Assembly: GCA_031553005.1 (NCBI GenBank)
Contig: JAVBMA010000006.1
Span: forward strand, 51,600-115,599
From: RGIG9379 sp031553005
GTDB lineage: Bacteria; Bacteroidota; Bacteroidia; Bacteroidales; Paludibacteraceae
DNA: 64,000 nucleotides
Direction of reading: 5' to 3'
Every line of letters starts with the position of its first letter. Within the stretch, counting starts at the first letter, position 1. Shown piece after piece: positions 22,246 through 31,029 of the stretch. Made by a program: the position numbers and the translations under genes. Below the pieces are notes generated by a model that was not told the origin of the DNA, searched no databases, and saw nothing but the letters and a program-made list of their open reading frames with translations.

Positions 22246-22397
22246 GAGGCTGTCCCAAAAGTACTTTAACCACAAATGACACAAAGTTTTACACTAAGGG
22301 ACACAAAGAATATTGGATGATTATCAGGATATTGTGATCTTTGTGAATTTTCTTTGTGTACTTTGTGGTAAAGAATATTGGCTTTTCGGACAGCCCC
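22246..22397. repeat. Dispersed CACAAAG palindrome, type A copy 2
   Basis: GAGGCTGTCCCAAAAG at the left is mirrored by CTTTTCGGACAGCCCC at the right. Between them lie paired ACCACAAA and TTTGTGGT arms, as in copy 1 at 17597-17744. It fills the gap between the small gene pair and the DUF4834 gene. Confidence 0.75.
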
Positions 22398-22409
22398 TTC
22401 ATTAAAAAA

Positions 22410-22685
22410 ATGATAAATATTATGGCAACATTTTTTTTATTTTTTTTAGTTCTGATACTGATTGTTGTTTTTATCGTCCTTAGCTTTGTTGGAAGCATTC
22501 TGGGCGGTATCCTCAATTTTTTCGGTATTGGTTCCAATAAACGTAGAAATTTTTCTAATAAAAATTCTTCGGAAAAAAATTCAAGTCAAGGTTCGCATCA
22601 GTCGCAGGAAGGAGCCAAGAGGATGCGTAAATTCAAAAACATTGCCGAAGATGCCGACTATGAGGTAATGAAGAATGAAGAGTGA
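22410..22685 (+). CDS. DUF4834 family membrane protein
   Basis: The protein of about 91 residues begins with one strong membrane segment (FFLFFLVLILIVVFIVLSFV) followed by a GILNFFGIGSN turn, a polar linker and a conserved KNIAEDADYEV ending, the layout of DUF4834. The start is uncertain: ATG at 22410 or 22422. The longer frame from 22356 lies inside the repeat and is unlikely. The gene is upstream of gpmI; the role is unknown. Confidence 0.75.
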   Translation: MINIMATFFLFFLVLILIVVFIVLSFVGSILGGILNFFGIGSNKRRNFSNKNSSEKNSSQGSHQSQEGAKRMRKFKNIAEDADYEVMKNEE

Positions 22686-22758
22686 AGAATTAAAACTTTA
22701 TCACTTATCACTTAACACTTATAACTTGCAATTCGTAACTTGTAACTAAAAATATAAA

Positions 22759-24288
22759 ATGGACAAAAAAGTATTATTGATGATCCTCGATGGGTGGGGA
22801 TTTGGAAATCAAACAAAATCAGATGTTATCTATTCAACCCCAACTCCCTATTGGGATTCGTTGTTGAAAAATTATCCCCATTCCCAATTACAGGCTTCCG
22901 GCGAAAATGTAGGTTTGCCTGACGGACAAATGGGTAATTCGGAAGTGGGACACCTTAATATTGGAGCAGGACGTGTTGTATATCAGGATTTGGTGAAAAT
23001 CAATATTGCTTGCCGGGACAACAGCATCCTCGAAAATGAAGGGATAAAAAAGGCTTTTTCATACGCAAAGGAAACCGGGAAACAGATTCATTTCATGGGA
23101 TTGGTATCCGATGGTGGCGTACATAGCTCTTTAGACCATTTGTTTAAACTGATTGAGATTTCAAAAACATATGGACTGGACAAAACTTTTGTTCATTGTT
23201 TTATGGATGGAAGGGACACAGACCCGAAAAGCGGGAAAGGATTCATTGAAGCATTGGAAAAACAGTTGGCAGCCAATACCGGAAAAATAGCCTCTATTAT
23301 CGGCCGCTATTACGCAATGGACCGCGATAAACGCTGGGAGCGCGTTAAAGAATCATACGACCTGATGGTAAAAGGTGTAGGCAAGCCTTGCACCGATATG
23401 GTTCAGGCGGTAGCCGACTCTTACGCCGAAGGTGTGACGGATGAATTTATTAAACCGATTGTTCATGTGGATGCAAATGGAAAACCATTGGCAACAATAG
23501 AAGAGGGCGATGTGGTTATTTTCTTTAATTACCGTAACGACCGCGCTAAGGAATTAACCGTTGTGCTTACCCAAAAAGATATGCCGGAAGAAGGAATGAA
23601 AACAATTCCGAACCTGCAATATTTCACAATGACTCCATACGACTCTTCATTCGAAGGAGTACATATTTTATTTGATAAAGACAATGTGCAGGATACATTG
23701 GGAGAGATTGTCTCCAAGGCTGGAAAAAAACAATTGAGAATTGCCGAAACCGAAAAATTTGCACACGTTACATTCTTCTTCTCCGGAGGACGCGAAAGCG
23801 AATTTGATAATGAAGAACGTATCTTAATCTCTTCTCCTAAAGTAGCCACTTACGACTTAAAGCCAGAGATGAGCGCTTATGAAGTAGCCGATGCATTGAC
23901 CAGCGAATTGGATAAAAAGAAATTCGATTTTATCGCGTTGAATTTTGCCAATGGAGATATGGTTGGACATACCGGTATTTACGAAGCCATCGAAAAAGCG
24001 GTTATTACCATTGATGCTTGTGTAAACAAAGTTGTTGAATCGGCAAAAGCAAACGGATACGATGTGATAATCATTGCCGACCACGGAAATGCAGACAATG
24101 CTGTTAATCCGGACCAAACCCCTAATACGGCTCACTCTTTGAATCCGGTTCCTTTTGTATATATAAGCGACAACAAGAATGCAAAAGTGGAAGACGGAAT
24201 TTTAGCAGACGTTGCACCTTCTGTTTGTGCGCTGCTCGGAATTCCGCAACCAAAGGATATGACAGGAAAGAATCTGATTAAAAATTGA
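22759..24288 (+). CDS. gpmI: 2,3-bisphosphoglycerate-independent phosphoglycerate mutase
   Basis: iPGM interconverts 3- and 2-phosphoglycerate in glycolysis using two manganese ions. The 509 residues start LLMILDGWGFG (metal aspartate) and contain GQMGNSEVGHLNIGAGR with the phosphorylated serine. MDGRDTDPKSG and the C-terminal metal motifs ADHGNADNA and NTAHS are also present. Length matches the family. The spacer before it (22686-22758) consists of repeated ACTTATCACTT-like words. Confidence 0.97.
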   Translation: MDKKVLLMILDGWGFGNQTKSDVIYSTPTPYWDSLLKNYPHSQLQASGENVGLPDGQMGNSEVGHLNIGAGRVVYQDLVKINIACRDNSILENEGIKKAFSYAKETGKQIHFMGLVSDGGVHSSLDHLFKLIEISKTYGLDKTFVHCFMDGRDTDPKSGKGFIEALEKQLAANTGKIASIIGRYYAMDRDKRWERVKESYDLMVKGVGKPCTDMVQAVADSYAEGVTDEFIKPIVHVDANGKPLATIEEGDVVIFFNYRNDRAKELTVVLTQKDMPEEGMKTIPNLQYFTMTPYDSSFEGVHILFDKDNVQDTLGEIVSKAGKKQLRIAETEKFAHVTFFFSGGRESEFDNEERILISSPKVATYDLKPEMSAYEVADALTSELDKKKFDFIALNFANGDMVGHTGIYEAIEKAVITIDACVNKVVESAKANGYDVIIIADHGNADNAVNPDQTPNTAHSLNPVPFVYISDNKNAKVEDGILADVAPSVCALLGIPQPKDMTGKNLIKN

Positions 24289-24429
24289 AATAAAACAAAC
24301 TCTTTTTATTGAGAATTGGTTTAGATTTCAAATAAAGAAGAGTTCGACATAAGAATTTCTTGCCAAAAGCTCTAAGTCTCCATCCGCCTTTGGAGGCGAA
24401 GCGTTAAAAAAATGTTCGAAATGAAGCGT

Positions 24430-24596
24430 TAAGAAACGTTTTTTGTTTGACGACCGACCCTAGGAAGGGAGGAGTTTAAAACGTTTTAGCGCAATGCAGA
24501 AGATTTTTAGCGGAGAATCCACAGCGGCGGCTTTTTTTGCTTACTTTTTTCAGCTGCTGGAATTAGCGGAGCGTAATCATGAGTTCCTTTAAAAAT
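24430..24596 (+). repeat. Dispersed TTTGACGACCGA repeat, copy 1
   Basis: Shared blocks with 42104-42268 in the same order are: AAGAAACGTTTTTTGTTTGA-CGACCGA, GGAGTTTAAAACGTTTTAG, AATGCAG-AGATTTTTAGC, GAGAATCCA, GGCTTT with TGCTTACTTTTTTCA, and TAATCATGAGTTC-TTTAAAAA. The copies differ by point changes and small gaps. There is no open frame common to both, so it is probably a non-coding mobile or structured element. Confidence 0.75.
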
Positions 24597-24735
24597 AAAC
24601 TCGTTACGAATAAAAAAGTAAGAGCCCGTCCGGCTTGAGGACATCTAATTATTTTGTAATAAGAAATTTAAATAGACTTAGAAATAAGCCGGAAAGTCAA
24701 TTTGAACATTCCGGCTTATTTTGAAAATTAATATT

Positions 24736-24844
24736 TAAATGCTTATCCGCATATTACCACTAATAAAAAACAGTAAACACAAAGGAACGAAGTACATAAA
24801 GAAAATAAATACAACTTTGTGTCCTTTGCGCCTTTGTGTTTATA
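24736..24844. repeat. Dispersed palindrome, type B copy 2
   Basis: It begins AAATGCTTATCCGCATATTA, then AGTAAACACAAAGGAACGAA, and ends CCTTTGCGCCTTTGTGTTTA. Same structure as the copies at 18009-18123 and 40612-40726. Confidence 0.75.
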
Positions 24845-25109
24845 AAAGTACAGGGCAATCGCATCATAATGTCATGAATAAGATAATGTGAATTACGTGA
24901 GAAATGTGCCGTTAGGAACAATAAATGCGGATTTCAATATAAGATGATAATATTTTGATGCGGTTGTCCTGACAAAATTATTGACGTTCGCATCAGTGGC
25001 AATATTTATATTTAATTCATAATTGTTGCCTTGTCCGAAAGTATATTGGTAATTAAACATGTAATTTTATGCCGATTTGCATAAATAACAATCGAATACT
25101 TCTTCAAAG

Positions 25110-26351
25110 ATGAATACAGTAGAACTAATAACAATAGGGGACGAAATACTGATAGGCCAGATTGTAGATACCAATTCGGCATGGATAGCCAGGGAACTCA
25201 ATAACGAAGGATTTCAGGTTGAACAAATAACCTCGGTACCCGATGTGAAAGAACATATAAAGGAAGCATTTGCCAATGCTCTCAAACGTGCCGATGTTGT
25301 TTTAGTTACCGGAGGAATCGGTCCTACTAAAGACGATATTACAAAACAAACCTTATGTGAATTTTTTAATACCGAGTTGGTTTTTAATGAAGAAGCCTAT
25401 CAAAATGTACTTCGACAGATTTCCGGCCGCTCTGGGGCAATGAACGAATTAAATAAGAATCAGGCGTATGTTCCCGCTTGCTCTGTCCCAATCGTAAACG
25501 GAGCCGGAACAGCCCCTGTTACATGGTATGAACAAGCCGGAAAAGTGCTGGTTTCGATGCCCGGTGTACCGAAAGAGATGATGTGGGCAATGAAAAATGA
25601 AATTTTACCGCGACTGAAAGCTCATTTTAAAACTCCTAAATTAATACACCGTACAATCATTGTAAAAGATTATGCCGAGTCGCAATTGGCAATCAAATTG
25701 GAGAAATGGGAAAACGAACTTCCTTCGTTTATTAAATTAGCCTATTTGCCGCAGATAGGGTATATCAGGTTGAGGCTTACAGGTAAAAATGAAGATGAAA
25801 ACCTGTTGGATATTACGATAGAAAAAGAGGTTGAAAAATTACAAGAAATAGTGGGCGAAGCCATTTTTGCAACCGAAGATATTGCGCCCGATGTCCTGAT
25901 AAGCCGTATACTTAAAGAGTTGAAACTAACCTTGGGCACAGCCGAAAGTTGTACCGGAGGAAATATAGCCCATCTGTTAACCTCCCGTCCGGGTAGTTCC
26001 CTTTTCTTTAAAGGCGGTATAGTTGCTTATTCCAATGAAGTGAAGGAAAATGTATTAGGTGTTAATCCCGAAGATATAAAACTCCACGGAGCTGTGAGCA
26101 GGGAAGTTGTAGAACAAATGGCACAAGGCGCAAGGAGAGTTTTGAATACCGATATTGCAGTTGCTACCTCCGGCATTGCAGGTCCCGATGGCGGTACTCC
26201 CGAAAAGCCGGTAGGTACCGTTTGGATTGCCGCTTCCGACGGACAAAAAACAATCAGTAAACTATTTCAATTCGGCAATTTCAGGGAACGGAATATAGAA
26301 AAAGCAACTTTTGCTGCAATTTTTCTTGTAAAAGAACTTGTAGGAAAATAA
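25110..26351 (+). CDS. cinA: CinA family protein (nicotinamide-nucleotide amidase type)
   Basis: The 413-residue protein has the two usual parts. A MoCF/COG1058 domain at about 1-170 carries TIGDEILIGQIVDTNSAWIA and VTGGIGPTKDDITK. A CinA C-terminal amidase domain at about 255-413 carries GTAESCTGGNIAHLLTSRPG and ATSGIAGPDGGTPEKPVGTV. Family members hydrolyse ADP-ribose and/or deamidate NMN in pyridine-nucleotide recycling; the competence link is historical. The rpmB promoter overlaps its last codons. Confidence 0.95.
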   Translation: MNTVELITIGDEILIGQIVDTNSAWIARELNNEGFQVEQITSVPDVKEHIKEAFANALKRADVVLVTGGIGPTKDDITKQTLCEFFNTELVFNEEAYQNVLRQISGRSGAMNELNKNQAYVPACSVPIVNGAGTAPVTWYEQAGKVLVSMPGVPKEMMWAMKNEILPRLKAHFKTPKLIHRTIIVKDYAESQLAIKLEKWENELPSFIKLAYLPQIGYIRLRLTGKNEDENLLDITIEKEVEKLQEIVGEAIFATEDIAPDVLISRILKELKLTLGTAESCTGGNIAHLLTSRPGSSLFFKGGIVAYSNEVKENVLGVNPEDIKLHGAVSREVVEQMAQGARRVLNTDIAVATSGIAGPDGGTPEKPVGTVWIAASDGQKTISKLFQFGNFRERNIEKATFAAIFLVKELVGK

Positions 26352-26367
26352 AAAAGAATTACCTTTG
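26338..26367 (+). promoter_or_regulatory. Promoter of the rpmB cluster
   Basis: TTG at 26338-26340 and TACCTTTG at 26360-26367 are spaced by 19 bases, a good Bacteroidota promoter. It predicts a leader of about 160 bases before rpmB, and the longer open frame from 26470 would simply be leader. Confidence 0.65.
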
Positions 26368-26535
26368 CGGGCGATAATCTTTTGCGGGACGATGCAAGGC
26401 AAATAATTATCAACTAATAAGATAAAAAACGAAGTATAACCATAAAATCTGAAAGTTACGCTTCTTTCGTTGGAAAGATCAGGTTTGGAAGTACACAGTT
26501 TCTTAATCAGTAATCAAAATTTAAGATATAAAGAG

Positions 26536-26769
26536 ATGTCAAAAGTTTGTCAAATTACCGGTAAAAAATCAATGGTCGGCAACAATGTTTCTCACTCCAA
26601 GAGAAGAACAAAAAGAACATTTGATGTAAATTTGTTTACCAAAAAATTTTATTGGCCGGAACAAGATTGTTGGATTAGCCTGAAACTTTCAGCTAAGGGA
26701 CTTCGTACTATCAATAAAAAAGGAGTTAACGCAGCATTGATCGATGCAGCTAAAAAAGGTTGTCTGTAA
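26536..26769 (+). CDS. rpmB: Ribosomal protein bL28
   Basis: The correct start is the ATG at 26536 (MSKVCQITGKKSMVGNNVSH), giving 77 residues, the normal length for bL28. It is preceded by AAAGAG as a weak ribosome-binding site. The product belongs to the large ribosomal subunit. It leads the compact cluster rpmB-rpmG-DUF4295, which is conserved in Bacteroidota. Confidence 0.95.
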   Translation: MSKVCQITGKKSMVGNNVSHSKRRTKRTFDVNLFTKKFYWPEQDCWISLKLSAKGLRTINKKGVNAALIDAAKKGCL

Positions 26770-26790
26770 TATTTAACATAGAATACAAAA

Positions 26791-26979
26791 ATGGCAAAGA
26801 AAAGTAAAGAAAGTAGAATCCAGGTGATTCTAGAGTGCACCGAGCACAAGGAAAGTGGAATGCCGGGTACTTCTCGTTATATTACCACAAAAAACAGAAA
26901 AAATACTCCGGACAGATTGGAGTTGAAGAAATATAACCCTATCTTAAAAAGGGTAACTGTTCACAAAGAAATTAAATAA
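26791..26979 (+). CDS. rpmG: Ribosomal protein bL33
   Basis: This 62-residue protein has the bL33 pattern (SRIQVILECTEHKESG, ending YNPILKRVTVHKEIK). It has C20 and no CxxC pairs, so it is the zinc-free form. It lies 21 bases after rpmB and 10 bases before the DUF4295 gene in one operon. Confidence 0.94.
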   Translation: MAKKSKESRIQVILECTEHKESGMPGTSRYITTKNRKNTPDRLELKKYNPILKRVTVHKEIK

Positions 26980-26989
26980 TTTTTGAACC

Positions 26990-27142
26990 ATGGCAAAGAA
27001 AGCAGTAGCAACCCTACAAAAAGGAGAAGGACGTGCATATGCAAAAGTTATCAAAATGGTTAAGTCACCAAAAACAGGAGCTTACGTATTTGATGAACAA
27101 ATAGTGCACAATGATAACGTAAAAGATCACTTGGCAAAATAA
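26990..27142 (+). CDS. DUF4295 family small basic protein
   Basis: A 50-residue frame starts MAKKAVATLQKGEGRAYAKV and ends VKDHLAK. This is the DUF4295 pattern, a Bacteroidota-specific protein always found after rpmB and rpmG and probably a ribosome-associated factor. The strong terminator at 27164-27203 closes the operon behind it. Confidence 0.9.
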   Translation: MAKKAVATLQKGEGRAYAKVIKMVKSPKTGAYVFDEQIVHNDNVKDHLAK

Positions 27143-27163
27143 TTTTTGCCTTGATATAAGTAC

Positions 27164-27203
27164 AAAAAGGTTTTTGCAATAAAGCGCAAAAACCTTTTTT
27201 TTA
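27164..27203 (+). terminator. Intrinsic terminator of the rpmB cluster
   Basis: AAAAGGTTTTTGC (27165-27177) pairs with GCAAAAACCTTTT (27186-27198), with an 8-base loop and a run of T residues at the end. Confidence 0.85.
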
Positions 27204-27244
27204 TTTAAAATCTCAATATATTTTTTTAAATAAACAAAAAAATA

Positions 27245-27252
27245 TATATTTG
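27245..27252 (+). promoter_or_regulatory. Promoter -7 element for the MBG protein gene
   Basis: TATATTTG matches TAnnTTTG and lies 35 bases before the ATG at 27288. The upstream region is T-rich without a clear TTTG. Confidence 0.5.
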
Positions 27253-27287
27253 CCTGTCAACCTTGATATTCCTTAAAAATTAATATT

Positions 27288-28301
27288 ATGAAACGAAAGT
27301 TTTTATTCGCTTTTTTATTCTTTTCTATATTAGGTATTAATACAACATGTTTCGCGGCAATGGAAAATATTGCCATAACCCGCATAACCGATTATGTATA
27401 TTCCGGTACGGCTATCACGCCTTCACCGACTTTGCGCGATGGTTTGAAGACATTAAAAAAAGATGTGGATTATACATTAGAGTTCAAAAATAACCTGAAT
27501 GTGGGTACTGCCACTATGATTATAAAAGGAATTGGTAATTATGGAGGTGAGATTGCAAAAGAATTCAAAATTACCAAAGCGCGCCTTGTTGTAACTGTTG
27601 ATGCCGGACAAACTAAACAATACGGAAAACCGGATCCTAAATTTACATATAAAATAACCACTGGAGAATTGAAAGGAACAGATGTCCTGAAAGGCGCTTT
27701 AGATCGTCAACCCGGTGAAGAAGTGGGTATCTATATTATTAATCAGGGGACATTGACTGCCGGAGATAACTATGAATTGATGGTAGTGAAGAATAACTTG
27801 AAAATTGAGAAAGCTGTCATTACGATCAAACCGGCTCCCGGTCAGAATAAAATATACGGACAAAAAGATCCGGAAATAAAATATACGGTAGTAGAAGGTG
27901 CATTGGTTGGAAAAGATGTTCTGACAGGAGCATTGAGCCATGCAATGGGTGAAAATGTAGGTACTTACGCTATTACTTTAGGAACATTGTCTGCCGGAAA
28001 TAATTATGAATTACGGTTCATTTCAGATCAAAGCTCTTTTGAAATATTGAAAGCCGATATAACAGTAAAACCAGATCCAGGTCAGTCAAAAACATATGGC
28101 TCTCCGGATCCGCAGCTAACCTATACTGTTGTTTCCGGAACTCTTGTTAACGGAGATACGTTTAAAGGAGCTTTGACTCGTCAGGCGGGCGAAGACGTTG
28201 GTAAATACGCTATTCAGCAAGGAACTCTTAGTTTGAGTAATAACTATAATTTGAAAGTGGATTTAGCAGAGAAATTCGAGGTTGTACGTAAATCCTTTTA
28301 A
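27288..28301 (+). CDS. Secreted protein with three MBG-type repeats
   Basis: The 337-residue product has a signal peptide (about 1-24) and an Ig-like first domain (about 27-95, with YSGTAITPSPTLRDG). Three tandem MBG repeats follow (about 97-175, 177-253 and 255-333). Each repeat starts with a TVDAGQTKQYGKPDPKFTYK-like strand and includes GTDVLKGALDRQPGEEVGIY-like text and a GTLTAGDNYEL ending. Such domains occur in large surface adhesins; this is a short stand-alone version without a visible sorting tail. Its ligand is unknown. Confidence 0.85.
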   Translation: MKRKFLFAFLFFSILGINTTCFAAMENIAITRITDYVYSGTAITPSPTLRDGLKTLKKDVDYTLEFKNNLNVGTATMIIKGIGNYGGEIAKEFKITKARLVVTVDAGQTKQYGKPDPKFTYKITTGELKGTDVLKGALDRQPGEEVGIYIINQGTLTAGDNYELMVVKNNLKIEKAVITIKPAPGQNKIYGQKDPEIKYTVVEGALVGKDVLTGALSHAMGENVGTYAITLGTLSAGNNYELRFISDQSSFEILKADITVKPDPGQSKTYGSPDPQLTYTVVSGTLVNGDTFKGALTRQAGEDVGKYAIQQGTLSLSNNYNLKVDLAEKFEVVRKSF

Positions 28302-28329
28302 GGCAGATTTTATTTTTAAATAATAATGA

Positions 28330-28366
28330 AGAGCGGGATATTGAAAAATATCCTGCTCTTTTTTAT
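28330..28366 (+). terminator. Terminator after the MBG protein gene
   Basis: AGAGCGGGATATT (28330-28342) pairs with AATATCCTGCTCT (28347-28359), followed by TTTTTTT. The single G-T mismatch does not weaken it much. Confidence 0.85.
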
Positions 28367-28680
28367 GAGATAACCGGAGGAGTTTGGTGTAAGAGTTCTT
28401 TCAATAAATAAAAGATTTCTCACTTCAATACATTACGTTCAGAATCTCGCTTATCCTGAACTGTGATTGATATAGCTTTTCTCCGGATTTATATTAATAA
28501 GCGCAGAAGAGCTATTGGAGCAGAGTAACTTTTTCTTAATTAATAATGAAAAAAATATTACCTTTGTTTCTTAATGAGCAAGTTGACTGATTTTACAGAA
28601 TTATCTACTTAAGAGTTATTTATGATTTGATAATTTTCTTGCACACCCGTTTTCTTACCAATTCACTTTATTGAAAAAAT
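28367..28680. other. Intergenic region upstream of ftsY
   Basis: The only signal seen is TACCTTTG at 28559-28566, a -7 match that would start a leader of about 105 bases for ftsY. A T-rich word lies upstream but no TTTG at the right distance. No gene seen. Confidence 0.45.
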
Positions 28681-29631
28681 ATGGGATTATTTGACTTCTT
28701 TTCCAAAGAAAAAAAAGAGGACTTGAACAAAGGACTCGAAAAAACCAAAGAGAGCGTATTTTCAAAACTTACACGCGCCGTTGCCGGTAAATCCAAAGTA
28801 GATGATGAAGTGCTGGACAATCTTGAAGAAGTTCTTGTTACTTCGGATGTGGGTGTAGAAACGACACTCCGTGTAATTGAAAGGATTGAAAAACGGGTTG
28901 CGCAAGACAAATATGTCGGAACAGATGAACTAAACAATATCCTGAAAGAAGAAATTGCCGGATTATTGGAGGAAAATAATACACAAGACGGAGATGCTTT
29001 TACTATTCCTGAGACAGATGGACCATATGTAATTATGGTTGTAGGTGTCAATGGAGTAGGGAAGACCACTACTATCGGGAAACTGGCTTATCAATTTAAG
29101 AAATCGGGTAAGAAAGTCTATTTGGGAGCCGCCGATACATTTCGTGCTGCCGCTGTAGAGCAATTGGTAATCTGGGGCGAGCGGGTAGGAGTTCCCGTTG
29201 TCAAACAGAAAATGGGATCCGATCCGGCATCGGTTGCCTATGATACGCTCTCTTCTGCAAAAGCAAATGGCGCCGATGTGGTCATTATTGATACTGCCGG
29301 CCGTTTGCACAACAAGGTTAACCTGATGAACGAGCTGACAAAGATTAAGCAAGTAATGCAAAAGATTGTTCCGAATGCTCCGCATGAAGTGTTGCTCGTT
29401 TTGGATGGTTCTACCGGACAAAATGCTTTTGAACAAGCAAAACAATTTACCAAGGCTACAGAAGTAACAGCATTGGCGATTACTAAATTGGATGGAACAG
29501 CCAAAGGCGGTGTAGTGATTGGTATTTCAGATCAATTTAAAATACCTGTAAAATATATTGGAGTAGGAGAAGGTATAGAACATTTACAAGTTTTCCGCAA
29601 ACGGGAATTTGTTGATTCTTTGTTTAAATGA
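28681..29631 (+). CDS. ftsY: Signal recognition particle receptor FtsY
   Basis: FtsY docks SRP-ribosome complexes at the membrane and stimulates GTP hydrolysis. The 316 residues hold a short charged N-terminus without the long acidic A domain, then an N domain. The G domain has GVNGVGKTTTIGKLAY (P-loop), DTFRAAAVEQL, IIDTAGRLHNK, TKLDGTAKGG and the closing GVGEGIEHLQVF. Length is normal for Bacteroidota FtsY. Confidence 0.97.
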   Translation: MGLFDFFSKEKKEDLNKGLEKTKESVFSKLTRAVAGKSKVDDEVLDNLEEVLVTSDVGVETTLRVIERIEKRVAQDKYVGTDELNNILKEEIAGLLEENNTQDGDAFTIPETDGPYVIMVVGVNGVGKTTTIGKLAYQFKKSGKKVYLGAADTFRAAAVEQLVIWGERVGVPVVKQKMGSDPASVAYDTLSSAKANGADVVIIDTAGRLHNKVNLMNELTKIKQVMQKIVPNAPHEVLLVLDGSTGQNAFEQAKQFTKATEVTALAITKLDGTAKGGVVIGISDQFKIPVKYIGVGEGIEHLQVFRKREFVDSLFK

Positions 29632-29633
29632 AA

Positions 29634-29722
29634 TAGTTACCAGTTACAAAGTTACGAGTTACAAGAATAATATGCGAATAAACACATATTTTGTAACTCG
29701 TAGCTTTGTAACTTGTTACTAA
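29634..29722. repeat. GTTAC-word palindrome between ftsY and rimO
   Basis: GTTACCAGTTACAAAGTTAC-GAGTTACAAG is mirrored by TTTGTAACTCGTAGCTTTG-TAACTTGTTACT around an AT-rich loop. The stem covers about 30 bases with a few mismatches. It belongs to the spacer style seen at 2880, 50113, 51172 and 57878. Confidence 0.75.
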
Positions 29723-29733
29723 ATTTAGAATAT

Positions 29734-31029
29734 ATGCTTAAGACGAATAGTGTAGATATAATAACCCTTGGGTGTTCCAAAAACCTTGTAGATTCGGAAA
29801 TGTTGAGCCGTCAGTTGGAGTCCAATGGTTACAAGGTGAGGCATGACCCGGAAAAACCCGACGGTGATATTGTGATTATTAATACATGCGGTTTTATTGG
29901 AGATGCTAAAGAAGAATCGATCAATACTATTCTGCAATTCTGTGAATTACGGAAGAAACGGAAGATAAGCAAACTCTATGTGATGGGTTGCCTTTCGGGA
30001 CGGTATATAAAAGAACTTCCGGTAGAGATTCCGGAAGTGGATAAGTTTTACGGTAAATTTAACTGGAAGGAACTTATTACAGACCTGGGAAAAAGCTATC
30101 AGCCTCAATTGGCGTTAGAACGTACATTGACGACTCCTTCTCATTACGCTTATCTGAAAATCTCCGAAGGCTGTAACCGCGCTTGCTCTTATTGCGCTAT
30201 TCCGATTATTACGGGACGCCATCATTCCCGCCCGATGGAGGAGATTATAGAAGAGGTAAAATGGCTTGTCGGACAAGGGGTGAAAGAGTTTCAAATGATC
30301 GCTCAAGACCTTTCTTATTACGGAATGGATCTGTATAAATCGTTGAAATTGCCAGAACTGACAGAACGTATTGCCGATATAGAGGGAGTGGAATGGTTGC
30401 GGCTGCATTATGCTTATCCTGCAAAATTTCCGTTTGACCTGCTGAAAGTGATAAATGAACGGCATAATGTCTGCAATTACCTTGATATAGCTTTGCAGCA
30501 TATTAGTGATAATATGTTGCAAAAAATGAGGCGGAATGTCTCCAAGTCTCAAACATACGACCTGATAGCCCGCATTCGCGAAGAGGTTCCCGGAATACAT
30601 TTACGCACAACATTACTTGCCGGGCATCCGGGAGAAACCGAGGATGATTTTGAACAATTGCTGGAATTTGTCCAAAAGGCTCGTTTTGAGCGTATGGGGG
30701 CTTTCCCATACTCCGACGAGGAGGGTACGTATGCAAACCTGAATTATACCGACGATATCCCGTTTGAAGTTAAACAGTCTCGTGTAGATGAGTTGATGGC
30801 TGTCCAACAAGATATTTCGTTGGAAATAAACAAGTCAAAAGTTGGGCAAACATTAAAAGTGATTATTGACCGGGAAGAACCGGATTATTACATAGGAAGA
30901 ACCGAATTTGACTCTCCTGAAGTTGATCCCGAAGTCTTGATTTCGAAAGAAAAGAAACTTGTAGCCGGTGATTTTTATCAGGTAAAGATCGTTGGGGCAG
31001 AAGAATTTGATTTGTATGGGGAGGTGTGA
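29734..31029 (+). CDS. rimO: Ribosomal protein uS12 methylthiotransferase RimO
   Basis: RimO methylthiolates Asp88 (E. coli numbering) of uS12. I choose the start at 29734 (MLKTNSVDIITLGCSKNLVD), giving 431 residues. The order is correct: an N-terminal UPF0004 domain with cysteines in LGCSKN, INTCGF and MGCLSGR, a radical-SAM cluster CNRACSYCAIP at about 147-157, and a C-terminal TRAM domain. The longer frame from 29713 lies in the palindromic spacer. Confidence 0.96.
   Translation: MLKTNSVDIITLGCSKNLVDSEMLSRQLESNGYKVRHDPEKPDGDIVIINTCGFIGDAKEESINTILQFCELRKKRKISKLYVMGCLSGRYIKELPVEIPEVDKFYGKFNWKELITDLGKSYQPQLALERTLTTPSHYAYLKISEGCNRACSYCAIPIITGRHHSRPMEEIIEEVKWLVGQGVKEFQMIAQDLSYYGMDLYKSLKLPELTERIADIEGVEWLRLHYAYPAKFPFDLLKVINERHNVCNYLDIALQHISDNMLQKMRRNVSKSQTYDLIARIREEVPGIHLRTTLLAGHPGETEDDFEQLLEFVQKARFERMGAFPYSDEEGTYANLNYTDDIPFEVKQSRVDELMAVQQDISLEINKSKVGQTLKVIIDREEPDYYIGRTEFDSPEVDPEVLISKEKKLVAGDFYQVKIVGAEEFDLYGEV

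Larger units (their letters stand above)
24289..25109. other. 820-bp intergenic region composed largely of repeats
   Basis: No gene is supportable. From 24430 to 24596 lies a repeat whose second copy is at 42104-42268. From 24736 to 24844 lies a type B palindrome. GCTTACTTTTTT near 24539 is mirrored by AAAAAAGTAAGAGC near 24610, enclosing the right end of the first repeat. The last 200 bases before cinA are unremarkable AT-rich DNA. Confidence 0.6.

Noticed and set aside
26470..26535. N-terminal extension of rpmB
   Set aside because: bL28 begins at MSKVCQITGKK. The extension is untranslated leader of the cluster.
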